Below the pieces are notes generated by a model that saw nothing but the letters and a program-made list of their open reading frames with translations, searched no databases and was not told where the DNA came from. Shown here piece by piece: positions 31,616-43,900 of a stretch of 64,000 nt of DNA. Every line of letters starts with the position of its first letter. Positions within the stretch are counted from its first letter, which is position 1. A program made the position numbers and the translations under genes. The DNA is from Wurfbainia villosa (Eukaryota > Streptophyta > Magnoliopsida > Zingiberales > Zingiberaceae): the NCBI GenBank assembly GCA_025175895.1, contig CM046000.1:40026720-40090719 (forward strand), read 5' to 3'.

Positions 31616-33817
31616 ATTTCCTCAGACACTTGGATATTGGATACTGGGTGTGGCTCACATATATGTAATGACATACATGGGCTAAGGAATAGAAGAAGAC
31701 TCGTCAAGGGAGAGTCAAATTTACGTGTTGGGAATGGAGCAAAGGTTGCTGCACTCGCCATCGGAATGTATTTATTGAAACTCCCTATAGGACTTGTCAT
31801 AGAACTAGACAATTGCTTTTATGTTTCTTGTTTGATAAAGAACATCATTTCTATTTCTTGTTTAAATAGAAATGGGTACCATTTAACTTTTAGTAACAAT
31901 TGTTGTTACATAACTTTGAATGACGTTCTTTATGGGACTGGAACTTTAAGCAAAAGTATTTATATGTTGGACGTATACAGTGACATTTTCAATATCGAAG
32001 CGTGCAACAAGCGTGCTCGAAAAGATAATCAATTAGACTCTTACATGTGGCATTGTCGTCTTGGCCATGTGAGCAAGAAACGCATGTCCGAATTACACCG
32101 ATGTGGAATTCTGGAATCGTTTGAATTAGATTCATATGATATATGTGAATCATGCTTAAAAGGCAAGATGACCAAGTTACCTTTTACTGGAAAAGGTGAA
32201 CCGGTGGGTGAATTGCTTGGTCTAATACATACTGATGTATGTGGACCTATGTCACCTCAAGCCTTAGGAGGTTATAGCTACTTCATTACCTTCACCGATG
32301 ATCACTCATGGTTTGGGTATGTGTTCTTGATGAAACACAAGTTTGAAGCCTTTGAAAGGTTCAAAGAATTCAGAAATGAAGTAGAGAAACAACTTGGCAA
32401 GAGTATTAAAATACTTCAATCGGATCGAGGTGGTGAATACTTGAGTCAAGAGTTTCTAGATTATCTGAGGGACAATGGTATATTGTCTCAATGGACTCCG
32501 CCGTATACACAACAACTTAATGGTGTATCTGAGAGGCGAAACTGAACCTTGTTGGACATGGTTAGGTCGATGATGAATCATGCGAATCTTCCCAAGTCCT
32601 TTTGGGGCTATGCACTTCAGACAGTTGTTTACTTATTAAATAGAGTCTCGACCAAGGTAGTCTCTACTACTCCATATGAGATATGGGCTAGTAAAAAACC
32701 TCATTTATCTTACTTGAAGATATGAGGTTGTCCTGCTTATGTGAAGCGGACTGTGTCAGACAAATTGGATGTTAAGTCTGATAAATGTCTATTTATTGGA
32801 TACCCTAAGGAAATGAGGGGTTACCAATTCTATCATCCTTTGGAACAAAAGGTGTTTGTTTCAAGGAATGTTGTATTTCTAGAGAAAGAGTTTCTCTTGC
32901 AAGAAAACAGCGGGAGTGTCGTTGAACTTGAGGAGGTTCGAGAGACTCTAGTAGACATTGAAGAGATACCTAGTCACCTCGACTGATGACTCATAGTGAT
33001 GAGACATCGACTGGTCCTATTGTGACACCACATCTTCATAGATCTAGTAGAACACACAACATTCCTGAGAGATGAATTTCTTGTAAGTGAATCGAACGAC
33101 GTGTTACTCATTGATGATGAGGAGGCTACCAGTTATGAAGAAGTTATGAAAAGTTTAGAAAGGGATAAGTGGCTTGAAGCCATGAAGTCGGAAATGGATT
33201 CCATGTATGAAAACCAAGTTTGTAACATGGTTGACCCACCCGAAGGCATTAAGCCTATAGGGTGCAAGTGGGTTTTCAAGAAGAAAACCGACATGGATGG
33301 TAATGTGATTACCTATAAGGCTAGATTGGTGGCGAAAGAATATCGTCAAAAGTAAGGTGTTGATTATGACGAAACCTATTCGCCTGTAGCTATGCTTAAA
33401 TCCATTCGGATGCTCCTGGCCATAGCGGTTCATTATGATTATGAGATATGGAAAATGGATGTGAAAACAACTTTCCTTAATGGAAACCTGCTCGAGGACG
33501 TGTATATGATACAACCTAAGGGTTTCACATCGGTTGATGAAACCAAGGTATGCAAATTGCGACGGTCCATATATGGATTGAAGCAAGCATCTAGGAGCTG
33601 GAATATCCATTTTGATGAGACAATCAAAAGGTTTGATTTCTCACAAAATCCAGACGAACCTTGTTTGTATAAGAAGGTTAGTGGGAGTGCAGTCGTGTTC
33701 CTAGTATTGTATGTCGATAACATATTACTTATAGGAAATGATGTTTCAGTCTTAATGTCAGTTAAGATTTGGTTGTCCAAGACATTCTCCATGAAAGACC
33801 TAGGAGAAGCAACCTAC
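31616..33817 (+). pseudogene. pol: B pol, first part: protease, integrase, RT start
   Basis: The protease reads WILDTGCGSHICND. The GAG-pre-integrase reads MWHCRLGHVSKKRMSELH with CESCLKGKM (HHCC zinc). The integrase core has LIHTDVCGPM, FITFTDDHSWFGYV and QSDRGGEYLSQEF (D, D, E present), and ORF 31637-32545 ends at a TGA just after VSERRN. Later text gives KCLFIGYPKEMRGYQFYHP. The RT fragments are GCKWVFKKKTDMDGN, WKMDVKTTFLNGN and LYVDNILLIGND; the last shows YVDN instead of YVDD, removing a catalytic Asp. Stops split it near 32540, 32725, 32985 and 33353. The frame is cut by C within GEATY. Confidence 0.9.
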
Positions 33818-34927
33818 TGTTGGATCGAAGCGGATCGCTAGAGGGGGGGGGGTGAATAGCGATAAAACCTTTTTTTTTTAGTTCGTATCAAAAACCAAGT
33901 AGATAATTAATTACAGCGGAAATGTAAATGTAAAGTAAAAAGAGACAAAGGAGTTTTACTTGGTTCGTAGCCTTCGGCTACTACTCCAAGGCCCTAGCGG
34001 TCCTCGACCACGTACGGAGGACAAAAACACTAAAGAACTCCTCCCCATTAGAGGTAGGAGTTTAATCGATACAAGTAAAGCACAAAGCTTGAGGTAGAGG
34101 GACACTCCCCCTCTCTTCGTTACGATAAAAGCTCCGAAAATGAAAGTACTAAACTGAAATAAAACTCTAACCGACGTAATAAAATGAACACAAATAAACC
34201 TAGACGTCGGAGAAGAAGCAATTCGTTATCGGAGAAGTTGTAGCTTTGTGGAGGCTTTTGGAAGCTTAGAATTGATGAATAAACCCTAGGATTGACCCTC
34301 CTTTTATAGCCTTTGAGCCCCTTTTCGAGAGGAACTCTAGCCAATCAAAATTGAGCACCAATCTCCTTGAAATGGGGTGATAAGCCTTGATTCCTCAAAG
34401 CTGATCATTGACCATCAGTCGACTGATGGCCATCATCGATCGTGATGCGACATCGGTCGAATCGACCTCAGCGATCATGTTTGATGGCAGTCGAGTCCTC
34501 CAAGCTGGCAGTCGACTGATACTAGCTACAAGACAAAGTTAGCTCAAAGAAAACATTATTTTGACGATCTTCAACCGTCCGATCTCGACCTAAACCATCG
34601 ATGGGATGTCTTTGGTCGGATCTACGCTTAAGACCATCCCCATAAGGAGGATACGACCTCACTTACGCTCTCACACACGAGCTTACCTCGATACTTACCA
34701 TGTCGCTTTTGCTTCTGGCCTTCCACTCGATTCCTTCGGCTCCCTCCGAAGTCACTCGAGTGTCGCCCGACCACCCGACTTCTTCCGTGTGTCGCTAGCC
34801 TTCAGTTCTAGCTTTAGCAATCTTCTGCACACTCGATTCAGCTCGTGAGATAACGACATGAGCTTAACTTTGTATCGTTTGATATAATCAAAACTCAGGT
34901 TCGACCTAGGTGCCTACTGCACTAATA
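33818..34927 (-). repeat. 3' LTR of element C
   Basis: It starts TGTTGGATCGAAG (outer side) and its inner edge reads CACTAATA, where the other copies have CACCAACA. One perfect palindrome CATCAGTCGACTGATG lies at 34413-34428. Next to it, 34430-34485 is CGATCG-like sequence where the 5' LTR has CAGTCGACTG copies. A TATA-like box lies at 34302-34309 on the minus strand. Confidence 0.92.
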
Positions 34928-35143
34928 ATCTACCCCTTTTTGATTTATGGCAAACCCACATACAAAGTTAAGTAAATAGCAAGCATGAAGAATAATGTGC
35001 ATTAGAAACAAACAAAAAATAAAGAAGATTAAGTTGGAACTTTTGGTTTAAATATAAAGTAAGAGTTAAGTTATCAAAAATTTTTTTGACCCCTTAACTT
35101 TTTAACTTTGGCCTTTTCTCCCCATTTTGCCATATATCGAAAA
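34928..35143 (-). other. C 3' tail, outer part, with polypurine tract
   Basis: The complement of 34928-34941 gives AAAAAGGGGTAGAT next to the LTR. A second purine stretch lies at 35113-35123. H is inserted at 35143/35144, so the tail continues at 40485. Confidence 0.8.
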
Positions 35144-36343
35144 TGTTGGATCGGATCGATTGATCGAATGGCCGGCTAGAGGGGGTGAATAGCCCTCGTT
35201 CGTTTGTCGTCGTATTTTGCTCGTCTACACAATAGTTAGCGCAAGCGGAAGCAATAAACTAAGACAAGCAAATAGAAATAAAACAAAGACAATACAAACA
35301 CGGAGATGTAACGTGGTTCACGGCTACGCTGCTAATCCACGATCCGATTCATCCACGGTGAATCACTCCGCAATCTATCCACTAGATCTCTCCTTTGCAC
35401 AAAGCTAGGTGGAGGTAACCTCTTTACAATCTCTCTTCTTACAATAGAATGGAAATAAAACTAGTAAGAAGAGTGGAAGAACACTTAGAGCACTCTGGGA
35501 GCAATTTGGAGCATGAGCATTAACCCCCCAAAGCCTCATCCCCTTCCTTTTTATAGAGGAAGAGGGTTTCTTCCCGTTGACACAAGAGTAGTCGACTGAT
35601 GGCACCCATCAGTCGATTGGTCCCGTAGCCGTTGCCCAATAATGGCCGCTTTCCACGTTGGATACCATCCAGCGATGATCGCATCACGACGATGGCACCA
35701 TCACCGGCCGGTGCTTGATCACCGAGTGCCCAGTCGACTCCATTCCGTGCGCGTGCGGTGCCATCGATCGCCATTCCTGACCGCTATTCTCGGCAATGAT
35801 CGTTGTCGACATTGCCGATCGCTACCCATGGCGATCGGCCAAGCACTAAACCAGTCTTATACCAGTCGATCGAACCATCGACTTAGAGCAGTCGACTGGT
35901 GTCGGGAAAACCCATCCGACACTTGGCAAAATGGCCAAGTTTCACCTAAGAGCTACCCTTCCCGGGTTACAATCGCTCACTCTCATCCCTCGGAGTCCCT
36001 CGCCTTCGAAGTTCTCTTCGTTCGCGGCCACGTCCCTCGGCAGCATCAGGTGCACGACTCTGCAATGCTCCTTCGCATCTCTTGCCTCGAATCTACTTCC
36101 TCCGGCTTCACTCCAAGCTTCTCGTCCGACGGTCCCTCGGATGCTCCAAGCGCACGGCTTCCGCAAAGCTATCCTTCACCAACTCAAGGCACGAGTCATG
36201 AGATGTGAAACTCGCCACGGCTCCATGTGCAAATTACTAAGTCCTGCACGACTTCAACGCACATATCAAATCAACATATCAAACTAACTTAAACCCTTTG
36301 CCACACCATCAAAACCATATTACGGCAAGAGATTGCCCTAATA
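35144..36343 (-). repeat. 3' LTR of element H
   Basis: It starts TGTTGGATCGG and ends GCCCTAATA at the inner edge, where the 5' LTR has GCCCTAACA. The minus-strand TATA-like box is at 35548-35555. The segment 35664-35850 differs strongly from the same segment of the 5' LTR (39788-39953), while flanking LTR sequence is nearly identical. Confidence 0.92.
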
Positions 36344-37491
36344 ATCTCCCCCTTTTTGATGTGTGGCAATCCGTTTAAGTTAGGTAAAAACATTTGATAT
36401 AAATTTTAAAGGAAAGAAAGCATGTAAATATAATCATGATATAGCAACATGCAACTCCCCCTTAATCCATGAAACTCCCCCTTAATTTCTCCCTTAATTT
36501 CTCCCCATATCATAATTAACTTAAACATAATCATTTCTCCCCCTTTGACACCATCAAAAAGATTATCACTAAGTTAATGGCACATGACATCAAGTCTAAT
36601 TGAAAGAAAATACTACAAGTTGATTTAAAATCAGAATTCAGCCTTTACTGGTCTGATATTCAGGCCATCAGTCGACTAGTTCAGATACCAGTCGACTGGC
36701 ACGTGAATTTCGGGATTTTCTAATTTTCAGACCGAATTTCAGAAATGCATTAAAAATTCCAGAAAATTCAAAAAATCATGAAATTTGGGGAGCACATTTC
36801 TTTTAAGTATATCTATCAGTGAAAAATATGTTTTCATGAAAAATCATTATATTTTCACATATTTACCAAAAATCAAAAGGCTTTAAAAACTACTAGGTTT
36901 TTGATCATAAGAGTATCAAGTTAACTACCTAGTTTTGCATCCAATTGTTTCAAAACATGAATACATGTATTTTAAAGTAAGAAATTGTTTTGAAAACATA
37001 TGAAATATCCAACCATGATCTTTGGGAAATATGTCTATGAATTAAACATAAGCCTTCCCCATGATTGGTCTATTATTGCTATTTTGATACTCTAAATGAC
37101 CATCTAAATGCCATAGGCATTAGTGGACATTTGTATCATCCTAACATCTCACTCATGCTAAGTTTGCAATCAAGTTAGCCTATAGTGAGTGTGAGATGCA
37201 TCCTAGGGGGTATTTGTATATACTTAACCAATATGTTCATGAAATTCTATCATGTCTAAGTATCAACCTAACATCCTACATGATCATAATGACATATATG
37301 ATTTAATTTCACATTATGATCATGCAAACATACATAGCAATTACATTAATCATCATGATTTAAGCAATATTATCTATTTATGGGCACGTTATCATCACCC
37401 AACACTATTTAAAAAATGTTGTCCCGTCATCCTAAGTCAACCAAAATATGATATAGGTTAGGTCCATGTGGTTGACTACCCTAGGGTTATC
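36344..37491 (-). other. H 3' noncoding region with polypurine tracts
   Basis: The PPT complement AAAAAGGGGGAGAT lies at 36344-36357. More GGGGGAG-like copies on the minus strand lie around 36454, 36475 and 36537, the same layout as in G. The remainder matches 8399-9646 of G. No gene is supported. Confidence 0.85.
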
Positions 37492-39206
37492 CTAACCCTT
37501 AAGGATGGATTTTGGAACCCAAAATAAGTTCTTTCCTATTGGGTTCACTAAGTACTCCTTGGGTATCCATTTCCTACCAATTACTTTCTTCTTATCTTGT
37601 CCCCTAGCAATTAGGCATTTATAGGCCTTTTCATTTTTCTTTTCTTTGTATCCTAGGCCCTTTTTGTTGAAGCTTGCCCTTTGGCTCCCAATAATCATAT
37701 TTAATGTGTTGGAGCCAATTGTGAATTTTTCTAGGGCTTTGGTTAAATAGTCTACCTTTTCCCTTAGGGCCCTATTTTCATTTATACATGCATCACTAAC
37801 ATCTAATGGCACATAAAGATCATGTGAGCATGCATCATTTAAGCTAGAAGAAATATTATCATTTAAGCATGCATTTTCTAGCTTATTTTCCAATGCCTTA
37901 ATTTGATTAAGCATGCTTTTATTTTTCTTTTTCATTCCAAATAAGTCCTTAGTTAAACTAGAAATTATGGAAACTATTTTCTTAGGAGAGGCTTTCGTTA
38001 CCATAGTTTCCATATCCTCTTCTTCTTCTTCGGATGCGGAGGATGTAGAAGCTCCCCCTTCATTTGAGCTCTCCCCACTTATGCTTGATTCTTCATTTGA
38101 GGTGGAGGAGGAGCAATCCGAGTCATGAAGAGCCATTAGTGCTAGGTTGGAGTAGACATGCTCTTCTTCTTCGGATGAGGATGAAGAGGCAAAGTCATCC
38201 CATGTCTTGGCTTTGAGTGCCATGGCCTTTCCCTTTTCCTTGGCCTTCTTCTCCTCTTCCTTCTTTTTACTCCCCTTCTTCTTCCTCTTTTCTTCTCTTC
38301 CTTGCTCTTGTTTAGGAGGGGACACTTATCCCTTATATGTCCCTCTCCTTGGCAATTATAGCATATGACCTTCCCCCTTGGTCTTCTATTCCTATCATTA
38401 GATTTATGAAAATGAAAACCTTTTAAAGCACGTCTTACCCTCCTTACCATATAGGCTTCTTCGGTGCTATCCATGGAGGAGGAGGAAGACGCTTCGTCAT
38501 CGGAGGAGGGAACTTCCATCTTCTTCTTCCCCTTGTTTGCCATCAAGGCTACTCCCCGTGAATTTTGGACTCTAGGCTCTTCTTGTATACCTTCAAGCCT
38601 TGTCTCATGAAGCTCCATGGTTGAAAAGAATTCCTCCAAGGTGCTCACTTCTAGGTTCTTGGAGATGTAAAATGAGTCCACCATGGAGCTCCATCTTGAG
38701 GACCGGGGGAAAGCATCTATGGCCTTCATTACCATATCCCGGTTAGAGAGCTTCTCTCCTACACTCGTTAGCCCAATTAATATTTCTTTAATTCTAGAAT
38801 GTAGGGAAGTTACCTTTTCTCCCTTTTCAAGCTTAATATTTGATAGTTGGGAGCGGAGGAGATCTCTTCTCGCTAGCTTGGCTTCCGAAGTGCCTTCATG
38901 AAGTTCAACCAATCTCTCCCATATCTCTTTGGCACTTGAGCACTCCCCTATTCTATTTACTTCTTGTTGAGGGAGCACATTGTAGAGGTGGTGTTTGGCC
39001 TTTGAATTTGCCAAATACTCCTCTCTTTGTCTTTTGCTCCATCTCGATTTCTCCAATGGCTCCCCATCCTCATTCCTAGGCAACTCGAAACCGTTTTCCA
39101 TTATTAATAGAATTTCAAAGTCGGTTTCGAAGAATACCTCCATTCGCTTCTTCCACCAAGCGAATTCGCCATTGAACTTCGGTGGATGGATGTTTGAGCC
39201 GGCCAT
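37492..39206 (-). pseudogene. gag: H gag (one frameshift)
   Basis: Two overlapping frames, 39206-38142 and 38325-37492, together cover a Gag like that of G. The first holds MAGSNIHPPKFNGEF, FAWWKKRMEVFF and the CCHC knuckle CYNCQGEGHIRDKC. The second holds TWDDFASSSSS, the coiled coil and the C-terminal WIPKEYL and FWVPKSILKG. Compared with G, 13 nt are missing in the Lys codon run near 38291, between short AGAAG repeats, which shifts the frame. Everything else is open. Slippage in the purine run is a likely cause; a sequencing error in this low-complexity run is also possible. Confidence 0.9.
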
Positions 39207-39254
39207 TTTGAAAATTGCTTGTTGTGGCAGTTAGTCCTCGACAAGCTTAACTTG

Positions 39255-39266
39255 GCTCTGATACCA
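39255..39266 (-). other. Primer-binding site of element H
   Basis: The complement is a perfect TGGTATCAGAGC, two bases from the 5' LTR edge at 39269. The short leader to the gag ATG reads on with AAGCTTGTCGAGGACTAAC, which is also present in G on the left side of S1. Confidence 0.9.
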
Positions 39267-39268
39267 CT

Positions 39269-40479
39269 TGTTGGATCGGATCGATTGATCGAATGGCCGG
39301 CTAAAGGGGGGTGAATAGCCCTCGTTTGTTTGTCGTCGTATTTTGCTCGTCTACACAATAGTTAGCGCAAGCGGAAGCAATAAACTAAGACAAGAAAATA
39401 GAAATAAAACAAAGACAATACAAACACGGAGATGTAACGTGGTTCACAGCTACACCGCTAATCCACGATCCGATTCGTCCACGGTGAATCACTCCGCAAT
39501 CTATCCACTAGATCTCTCCTTTGCACAAAGCTAGGTGGAGGTAACCTCTTTACAATCTCTCGTCTTACAATAGAATGGAAATAAAACTAGTAAGAAGAGT
39601 GGAAGAACACTTAGAGCACTTTGGGAGCAATTTGGATCATGAGCATTAACCCCCCAAAGCCTCATCCCCTTCCTTTTTATAGAGGAAGAGGGTTTCTTCC
39701 CGTTGACACAAGAGCAGTCGACTGATGGCACCCATCAGTCGACTGGTCCCGTAGCCGTTGCCCAATAACGGCCGCTTTCCACATTGAATACCATCCATGC
39801 AGATCGCATCGACCGATGGCACCATCGATCGGCCCGGTGCTCGATCACCGAGTGCCCGAAGTCGACTCCATTCTGCCGTGCGGTGCCATCAATCATTGCC
39901 ATTCCTGGCGGAATGATCTCGACATCGATCATTGCCGATCCATGCGATCGGCCAAGCACTAAACCGGTCTTATACCAGTCGATCGAACCATCGACTTAGA
40001 GCAGTCGACTGCCATGACATGGCAGTTGACTGGTGTCGGGAAAACCCATCCGACACTTGGCCAAATGGCCAAAGTTTCACCTAAGAGCTACCCTTCCCGG
40101 GTTACAATCGCTTACTCTCATCCCTTGGAGTCCCTCGCCTTCGAAGTTCTCTTCGTTCGCGGCCACGTCCCTCGGCAGCATCAGGCACACGACTCTGCAA
40201 TGCTCCTTCGCGTCTCTTGCCTCAAAGTCTACTTCCTCCGGCTTCACTCCAAGCTTCTCGTCCGGCGGTCCCTCGGATGCTCCAAGCGCACGGCTTCCGC
40301 AAAGCTATCCTTCACCGACTCAAGGCACGAGTCCTGAGATGTGAAACTCGCCACGGCTCCATGTGCGAATTACTAAGTCCTGCACGACTTCAACGCACAT
40401 ATCAAATCAACATATCAAACTAACTTAAACCCTTTGCCACACCATCAAAACCATATTATGACAAGAGATTGCCCTAACA
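39269..40479 (-). repeat. 5' LTR of element H
   Basis: It has ends TGTTGGATCGG and GCCCTAACA. It keeps a palindrome unit near 40002-40032 (CAGTCGACTG followed by CCATGACATGG) that is deleted down to a single CAGTCGACTG in the 3' LTR (about 35889). The TATA-like box is at 39674-39681 on the minus strand. Confidence 0.92.
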
Positions 40480-40924
40480 GAAAAGAGTGAGTGTGTGTGT
40501 GGAAAACAAAAATAAGTGTTAAATTTAAAGTCCAAGCATGTTCCACATAATTTTGAAAATAATATACTGAAAATAAGTTCATCTATAAAATGTTCGACTC
40601 ATATTTGGCTTGACTGATATAAAAGATTAACCAGTCCTGATCAGCGTCGGTTAGTATGTATGATTATACTCCGTGGTTCATGGCGATGCACTAGCTCTAC
40701 ATCTGGAACCAGGAGTAAGGTCCTAACATCTTACGCCCATCTACGTGGCTAAGTACACATACACATTAGTCCTATGTGTTGTGAGATGTATTGGCTCCTT
40801 AAATCTATAGGTGCATGATATCTAAAGTATGTCATATGCTAGTTCCATAAAAATGAAAATTAAGAAATAGTAGTAAGAAAATATAATTTGCAAGTTCCTA
40901 TTCTACTACGCACATACCCAATTT
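40480..40924 (-). other. C 3' tail, inner part
   Basis: Noncoding DNA lies between the end of C pol and the H insertion. It includes the H duplication GAAAA (40480-40484) and a CATCTTACGCCCATCTACG segment resembling the tails of J and H. No gene is seen. Confidence 0.75.
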
Positions 40925-43900
40925 TCATCTTAATAGACTAAATTCGGCTTCGGGTAGGGGTTTAGTAAATAGGTCTGCTAAGTTAGACTTCGATTCGACG
41001 TATTCAAGTTGTATAGCTCTGTTGGCCACATGTTCTCGAATGAAATGGTGTTTAACCTCTATATGTTTGGTCCTAGAGTGACATATAGGATTTTTAATAA
41101 GGTTAATTGAACTAATGTTATCTACGTGGAGTTTTGTGTTCGTAAAGTCTAACTTAAAGTCGCGGAGAGTGTGCTTCATCCAAAGAAGCTGAGTGACACA
41201 CTCACCCATCGCGATGTATTCGGCTTCGGTGGTAGATAAGGCAACACGGTGTTGCTTCCTACTACACCAACTCACTAGACTTGAGCCAAGAAGTTGACAA
41301 CAACCACTCATACTCTTTCTATCGAGCTTACTACCGGCATAGTCCGAATAGGAGTAGCCGGTTAGTTCGAACTCGGTAGACCTAGGATACCAAATACCGA
41401 CATTAAGTGTACCCTTTAGATATCTAAGGATGCACTTGACTAGAGTTAGGTGAGACTTCTTGGCACAGGTTTGAAACTTGGCGCACATACTTACTGCAAA
41501 TAAGATATCAGGTCGGCTTGCAGTTAAGTAAAGGAGACTCCCTATTACGCTCCTATAGTATTTTAAATCAATTTGTTTTCCGATTATATCTTCTTCTATA
41601 TTAACATTTGTTGCCATTGGGATATTAATAATTTTAGCGTCTTGCATTCCAAAGCATTTAATTAATTCCCTAGTATATTTGCGTTGATGTAGGTATATTC
41701 CATCTTTAGTTTGTTTAATTTGTAATCCTAGGAAGAAACTTAATTCGCCTACTAGATTCATTTCAAATTCACTTTCCATAAGTGAAATAAACTCATTTAG
41801 TAGGATTGAGTTGGTGGTTCCAAAAATAATATCATCTACGTAAATTTGGGCTATGAATATGTCTTTACCTAAGGTTTTTACGAAAAGGGTTGGGTCAACT
41901 ACACCTTGGTTAAAGCCTTAGGACTTAAGATAAATCAAAAGTCTTTCATACCAAGCTTGCGGAATTTGTTTAAGTCCATAAAGCGCTTTCTTTAATCTAA
42001 GGACATGATCAGGTTTGTCAAAACTTTCGAAATCGGGGGGTTGACTAACATAAACTTCTTTTTTAATGTATCCATTTAAGAATGCAGATTTCACATCCAT
42101 TTGAAACAATTTAAATCCTCGATGTGCTGCATATGCTAATAGCATTCGAATGGACTCTAATCTAGCTACTGGGGCATAAGTCTCGTCGTAATCTAAACCT
42201 TCGACTTGACTAAACCCTTTAGCAACTAGTCTAGCTTTATTTCTAACTACTTCACCTTTATCATCAATTTTATTTCTAAACACCCACCTTGTTCCAATGA
42301 TTGTTTTATCTTTAGGTGGTGGTACTAATTCCCATACTTCGTTCCTAGTGAATTGAGCCAACTCTTCTTGCATTGCAATAATCCAATCGGGATCAAGAAG
42401 AGCTTGGTCAATAGTTTTGGGTTCAATTTTAGAAATCAAAGATATTTGACTAAGGTTTCTGTATGAGGCTCTATTTCAAACTCCTAGACTTGGATCACCT
42501 ATCACTTGGTCAATAGGATGATTCATTTGAGTCCTAGTTGGATTTTGGTTTGAGTCTGCAACTTGATCCATAGGATGGCTTGTTTGAGTTCTAGTTTGGT
42601 CAGATGACTTAGGTCACTAGACCTGACCTCCGGATCAGAGTTAGGTCTAATATGAATCGGCTCGCTAATTGGGGTTGCCGGGGGTTTTGTAGGTTCGTGT
42701 CCTTCATCGAATACTACATTGATAGTTTCCTCGACTCTAAGGGTGTCATGGTTATATACTCTATAAGCTCTACTTATAGTCGAGTATCCTAGAAAGATTC
42801 CGGTCGTAGTTTTGGATGTAAATTTCCCTAGGTAATCTTTAGTGTTTAGGATATGTACCTTACACCCAAATACCCTAAAGTACTTGATGTTAGGTATTTT
42901 ATCATGATAAATCTCGTATGAGGTCTTAAGGTGCCTCTTTACCATAAGGATCCTATTCTGGACATAGCATGCCGTACTCACGGCTTCGGCCCAAAACCTA
43001 TCGGGTAGGTTATACTCATTAAGCATTGTCCTAGTGGCTTCTTGTAGGGTTCTATTTTTGCATTCTACTAGGCCATTTTGTTGTGGAGTTCTAGGGAAAG
43101 AGAACTCATGGTGGTATCCATTTAGGTTACAGAATTCTGTAAACCTATCGTTTTCGAATTCACCACCATGATCAGTCCTAAGTCTTTTGATTTTAATGCT
43201 TTATTGATTTTCTATTAACTTAAATAGGTTGATTAATTGACCTAGGGTATCACTTTTGTGTTTGATGAACCTAACCCAAGTAAATCTAGAGTAGTCATCA
43301 ATAATGACTAAACAGAATTTACTTCTGTTAAGTGACTTAGCTCCGTGTGAATCAAATAGATCCATGTGTAGGAGCTTAAGTACACTTTTGGTTCGTTCTT
43401 GACTAGTTAGTTGATGTTGTGTCCTAGATTGTTTACCTTATTGACAAGCATTACATATTTTATTATCCAAGTTATTGAGGTTAGGCAGACCTCTGACTAA
43501 GTCACTCTGACTCATCTTGTGGATGAGTCTTGGGTGTGAGTGACTGAGTCGTCGGTGCCACAACCATGATTCCTCTTGCCGTGTCATAAGACACTTAGTT
43601 GAGGAGTTAGTCAAGTTGATAGTGTAAATGTTGTTATTCCTAGTGCCTTTAAGAATTGTTTTAGAGGTTTCATTTGTATTAATTACGCATTCATTTTCTA
43701 GAAAGATGACCTTATAGTTATTATCACACAATTGGCTTACACTGAGAAGATTATATTGAAAATTTTCTACTAATAAAACGTTTTGAATGACAAAATTTGA
43801 GTTAAGCTCAATATCACCTGATTCGATGATTTTGAGCTTGCCGTTATTTCCGAAGGCTACCGATCCTTGTCGTTTGAATCGAAGCTTCGAAAACTTGAGT

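Larger units (their letters stand above)
35144..40479 (-). mobile_element. Element H: gag-only LTR retrotransposon inside C
   Basis: LTRs lie at 35144-36343 (3', 1200 bp) and 39269-40479 (5', 1211 bp), with a perfect TSD GAAAA (35139-35143 and 40480-40484). Between them on the minus strand are a PBS, a short leader, gag (39206-37492) and about 1.15 kb of noncoding tail with PPT motifs. There is no pol. It is the only complete copy of the G-type design in the window and confirms that G is not an accidental deletion. Total length is 5336 bp. Confidence 0.92.
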
